NCBI GenBank assembly: GCA_029933365.1
Contig: JAOZOH010000128.1
Span: forward strand, 1-7,629
Source of the DNA: Desulfuromusa sp.
Lineage (GTDB): Bacteria; Desulfobacterota; Desulfuromonadia; Desulfuromonadales; Geopsychrobacteraceae
DNA: 7,629 nt
Reading direction: 5' to 3'
In this document: positions 5,792 through 7,629 of the stretch, one piece after another
Position numbering within the stretch: position 1 is the stretch's first letter
Layout: the number at the start of each line of letters is the position of its first letter
The notes under the pieces: generated by a model
What the model was told of the DNA's origin: nothing
Seen by the model: the letters and a program-made list of their open reading frames with translations, nothing else
Databases searched by the model: none
Translations under genes and position numbers: made by a program

Positions 5792-7222
5792 ATGGTTTCC
5801 GGTCTCTATCTCATCACAGACAATAATCAAGATGGAAGATTGCTGATAAAAGTTGAAGCGGCACTGACCGGTGGGGCAAAAATTGTCCAATACCGGGCCA
5901 AAGATATACGTCCTGATGAGCGCCGGGAAATGGCGGAAAACTTAAAGTCTCTCTGCCGCAGACACGAAGCCAGCTTGATTATTAATGACCTTCCAGAACT
6001 GGCTCACGAAATTGATGCTGATGGAGTTCATCTTGGTCAGGACGATATGTCCATTCTTCAAGCCCGTCAGATACTCGGCCATCACAAATTGATCGGATTT
6101 TCCACCCACAGTGTCGACGAAGCCCTTAAAGCTGAAGCACATGGGGCTGATTACATTGCCATTGGCAGTATTTTTCCAACCGACAGTAAGGATGCAACCA
6201 CGCTGGTTGGGCTGAAAACTTTAAAAATGGTGCGCAAAGCAGTTCTTATCCCTGTAGTCGCCATCGGTGGTATCAACCCCGACGGAGCATTTGAAGCATT
6301 GGACGCCGGAGCTGACGCGATTGCAGTCCTTTCCGGGGTTATGGCGGATGCTGATCCCGCCCGTGCTGCCAAAGAGTATTCACTCCTATTCAATCGGAAC
6401 AAACCTGCCCCTAATGGAAAAGTTCTGACGATTGCTGGATCAGACTCTAGTGGTGGCGCAGGAATCCAGGCTGATATCAAAACCATCACCCTGCTCGGCA
6501 GCTACGCCAGCAGTGTTCTGACTGCGCTTACTGCACAGAACACCCTTGGGCTGAACGAAACCTATATGGTACATACCGATTTTGTCATCAAACAGCTTGA
6601 AGCAGTACTGGATGATATTGGAACCGACACCGTTAAAACTGGAATGCTTAGCTGGGGGGGTATTGTCTCACGCGTTGCCAGAACTATCGAAGACCGTTCG
6701 CTGCTAGCTGTCGTCGATCCGGTGATGATCGCCAAAGGGGGTGAATCGTTGCTCGACAAGGAAGCCCACGACAGCCTCATCTCCCGCTTACTCCCGCAAT
6801 CTTATTTGTTGACCCCCAATCTTCCTGAAGTGGAAGTGATGACCGGAATCGAACCACGAAACGTCACAGAGATGATCGAAGCGGGGCGCAACCTGCAAGA
6901 ACTGGGAGCGCGTAATGTTTTAATCAAAGGTGGCCACCTAAGTGGTGATGCCACAGATGTTCTATTACTGGGAGATGATGAGCACCAATTAAAATCACAA
7001 CGCTTTGACACGATCAACACCCATGGCACCGGCTGCACCCTTTCATCAGCCATCGCAACCTTCCTTGCTCAGGGGTACCCGCTGAAACGCGCTGTGGAAC
7101 GGGGAAAACGTTTTGTTTCTCTTGCGATTGAGCACTCGGTCCAGATTGGTCGAGGACACGGGCCGGTCAACCATATCCAAGCGGCCATGCTACTCTTGCA
7201 TGAGCAGGAACCTATAGACTAG
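5792..7222 (+). CDS. thiED: Fused thiamin-phosphate synthase and HMP/HMP-P kinase (ThiE-ThiD)
   Basis: This 476-residue cytosolic enzyme should phosphorylate HMP and HMP-P to HMP-PP (ThiD part) and join HMP-PP to the thiazole phosphate to give thiamin phosphate (ThiE part). ThiE spans about 1-201: GLYLITD, QYRAKD at 33-38, INDLPELA at 64-71, DGVHLGQDD at 77-85, GFSTHS at 102-107, GSIFPTDSKD at 125-134, VAIGGI at 156-161 and SGVMADADP at 181-189. A short linker (NRNKPAPNGK) leads to ThiD at about 211-470: TIAGSDSSGGAGIQADIK at 213-230, TVKTGML at 280-286, DPVMIAKGG at 309-317, LTPNLPEVEVMTG at 340-352, VLIKGGH at 376-382 and the anion-hole motif HGTGCTLSSA at 411-420. Both halves keep their key motifs. 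The fusion gives two consecutive pathway steps in one chain. It diverges from alr. Confidence 0.97.
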   Translation: MVSGLYLITDNNQDGRLLIKVEAALTGGAKIVQYRAKDIRPDERREMAENLKSLCRRHEASLIINDLPELAHEIDADGVHLGQDDMSILQARQILGHHKLIGFSTHSVDEALKAEAHGADYIAIGSIFPTDSKDATTLVGLKTLKMVRKAVLIPVVAIGGINPDGAFEALDAGADAIAVLSGVMADADPARAAKEYSLLFNRNKPAPNGKVLTIAGSDSSGGAGIQADIKTITLLGSYASSVLTALTAQNTLGLNETYMVHTDFVIKQLEAVLDDIGTDTVKTGMLSWGGIVSRVARTIEDRSLLAVVDPVMIAKGGESLLDKEAHDSLISRLLPQSYLLTPNLPEVEVMTGIEPRNVTEMIEAGRNLQELGARNVLIKGGHLSGDATDVLLLGDDEHQLKSQRFDTINTHGTGCTLSSAIATFLAQGYPLKRAVERGKRFVSLAIEHSVQIGRGHGPVNHIQAAMLLLHEQEPID

Positions 7223-7251
7223 ATTTTGCAACACATCATTATTTTTCAACG

Positions 7252-7280
7252 GCAGTGTGACCACCTTAGCACTGCTTTTC
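7252..7280 (+). terminator. Possible weak terminator after thiED
   Basis: GCAGTG (7252-7257) pairs with CACTGC (7270-7275) around a 12-base loop, followed by TTTTCTCT. It lies about 30 bases after the thiED stop, a sensible place, but the stem is only 6 bp and the T tract is short. Confidence 0.45.
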
Positions 7281-7284
7281 TCTG

Positions 7285-7312
7285 TTGACTTTCATGTTAC
7301 CAAACTGGTAAT
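7285..7312 (+). promoter_or_regulatory. Possible promoter of the TPP riboswitch transcript
   Basis: TTGACT (7285-7290) matches 5 of 6 of the -35 box. The best -10 candidate, GGTAAT (7307-7312, 16-base spacer), matches 4 of 6 but misses the first two bases. Its place, about 20 bases before the aptamer, is right. The weak -10 keeps this tentative. Confidence 0.35.
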
Positions 7313-7330
7313 TCTATTACGTCTAAATGA

Positions 7331-7420
7331 CACGCTAGGGGCGTCTTTGTTACTGAGAGTTCCAGATTTCTGGAACAACCCTTGGAACCTGATCCGGTTT
7401 ATACCGGCGTAGGGAAGCGG
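7331..7420 (+). ncRNA. TPP riboswitch aptamer (THI box)
   Basis: The conserved core is clear: CGCTAGGGGCG (7333-7343), CTGAGA (7353-7358), ACCCTTGGAACCTGAT (7378-7393) and GCGTAGGGAAG (7407-7417). P1 pairs CGCT (7333-7336) with AGCG (7416-7419). The variable P3a arm is a perfect 7-bp hairpin (7359-7365 with 7370-7376, ATTT loop). CCGG (7394-7397) and CCGG (7404-7407) close the other helix. The aptamer binds thiamin pyrophosphate and would shut off a rightward thiamin synthesis or transport gene beyond 7629. It lies downstream of thiED on the same strand, so it cannot be that gene's own leader. Confidence 0.96.
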
Positions 7421-7471
7421 CTGTAAATACCGATTAAATCTATCGATAGCCGCCTTTTTGGTGGCTTTTTT
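7417..7471 (+). terminator. Riboswitch expression platform: antiterminator and intrinsic terminator
   Basis: AGCCGCC (7448-7454) pairs with GGTGGCT (7460-7466) around a TTTTT loop, with one G-U pair, followed by TTTTTT (7466-7471): an intrinsic terminator. GCGGCT (7417-7422) is exactly complementary to AGCCGC (7448-7453) and overlaps the 3' strand of P1. With TPP bound, P1 should hold GCG and the terminator forms. Without TPP, GCGGCT should capture AGCCGC and allow read-through. This is a standard transcription-attenuating platform that turns the downstream gene off when TPP is plentiful. Confidence 0.85.
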
Positions 7472-7530
7472 GTTTTGTAGGTCGACCAGTGTCCTGTCAT
7501 GTATTAACTGTAGCATCTTGCTTGTTATTT

Positions 7531-7604
7531 TACGCGTCGACTGCGTTGTGGCTTTCGCTGTATAGCTTTGGCTATGCAGCGAAAGTCACGCTTTGCTGAC
7601 ACGC
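7531..7604. repeat. Hairpin repeat element at the right edge
   Basis: A 19-bp stem (7548-7566 with 7571-7589) has only two G-U-type positions and a TTTG loop. A shorter outer pairing, GCGT (7534-7537) with ACGC (7601-7604), flanks it across an unpaired internal segment. The following CGCAAAATTTCTGCG and ATTTTTCAAC look like the continuing repeat border, which reaches the window end. The same ATTTTTCAAC string occurs at 7241-7250 after thiED. I read it as a dispersed intergenic hairpin element placed between the riboswitch and its gene. No T tract follows directly, so it is unlikely to be a terminator. Confidence 0.55.
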
Positions 7605-7629
7605 AAAATTTCTGCGTAATTTTTCAACA

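Noticed and set aside
5792..7420. TPP riboswitch controlling thiED
   Set aside because: The aptamer lies downstream of thiED on the same strand, and its terminator faces away from the gene.
7292..7516. 74-residue minus-strand open frame across the riboswitch
   Set aside because: It is antisense to a highly conserved structured RNA and shows no recognisable protein features, so it is a chance frame.
1..7629. CRISPR array, prophage, transposase or defence genes
   Set aside because: No regularly spaced direct repeats and no coding region of such families. Every long frame is accounted for by housekeeping genes or the cytochrome.

Overview
The window looks like part of a chromosome from a Desulfuromonadales/Geobacterales-type bacterium (Desulfobacterota, formerly Deltaproteobacteria). 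The main evidence is a small, lysine-rich periplasmic multiheme cytochrome of the c3/c7 class, which resembles the c7 cytochromes of Desulfuromonas and Geobacter, lying beside a purH-purD-purE cluster and a ThiE-ThiD fusion. The genus is an inference; no rRNA or other phylogenetic marker is present. All six protein genes appear intact, and no transposase, phage gene, tRNA, rRNA or CRISPR array was found.

Bases 1-5543 are transcribed leftward (minus strand), in the order alr (alanine racemase), purH (bifunctional AICAR transformylase/IMP cyclohydrolase), purD (GAR synthetase), purE (N5-CAIR mutase) and the c-type cytochrome, which ends at a clear intrinsic terminator at 6-44. The three pur genes cover GAR synthesis, one carboxyaminoimidazole step and the last two steps to IMP. 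They are not tightly packed: the 121-bp and 188-bp gaps between them each hold a long imperfect hairpin repeat, of a different family in each gap. The cytochrome has its own consensus-like promoter, bracketed by a 13-bp inverted repeat, so it is probably regulated separately from purE.

Bases 5544-5791 form a divergent intergenic region. A near-consensus sigma70 promoter there reads rightward into thiED, a fused thiamin-phosphate synthase and HMP/HMP-P kinase.

Bases 7223-7629 (about 400 bp) hold no convincing gene but are dense in signals: a possible thiED terminator, a possible promoter, a textbook TPP riboswitch with an overlapping antiterminator and terminator, and a second hairpin repeat running to the window edge. 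The riboswitch reads rightward and lies downstream of thiED, so its target, probably another thiamin gene, lies outside the window.

I did not find a new defence or mobile system. The items most worth following are the four-heme, c7-like cytochrome with its symmetric operator-like promoter, the hairpin repeats between the pur genes, and the riboswitch separated from its gene by a repeat.
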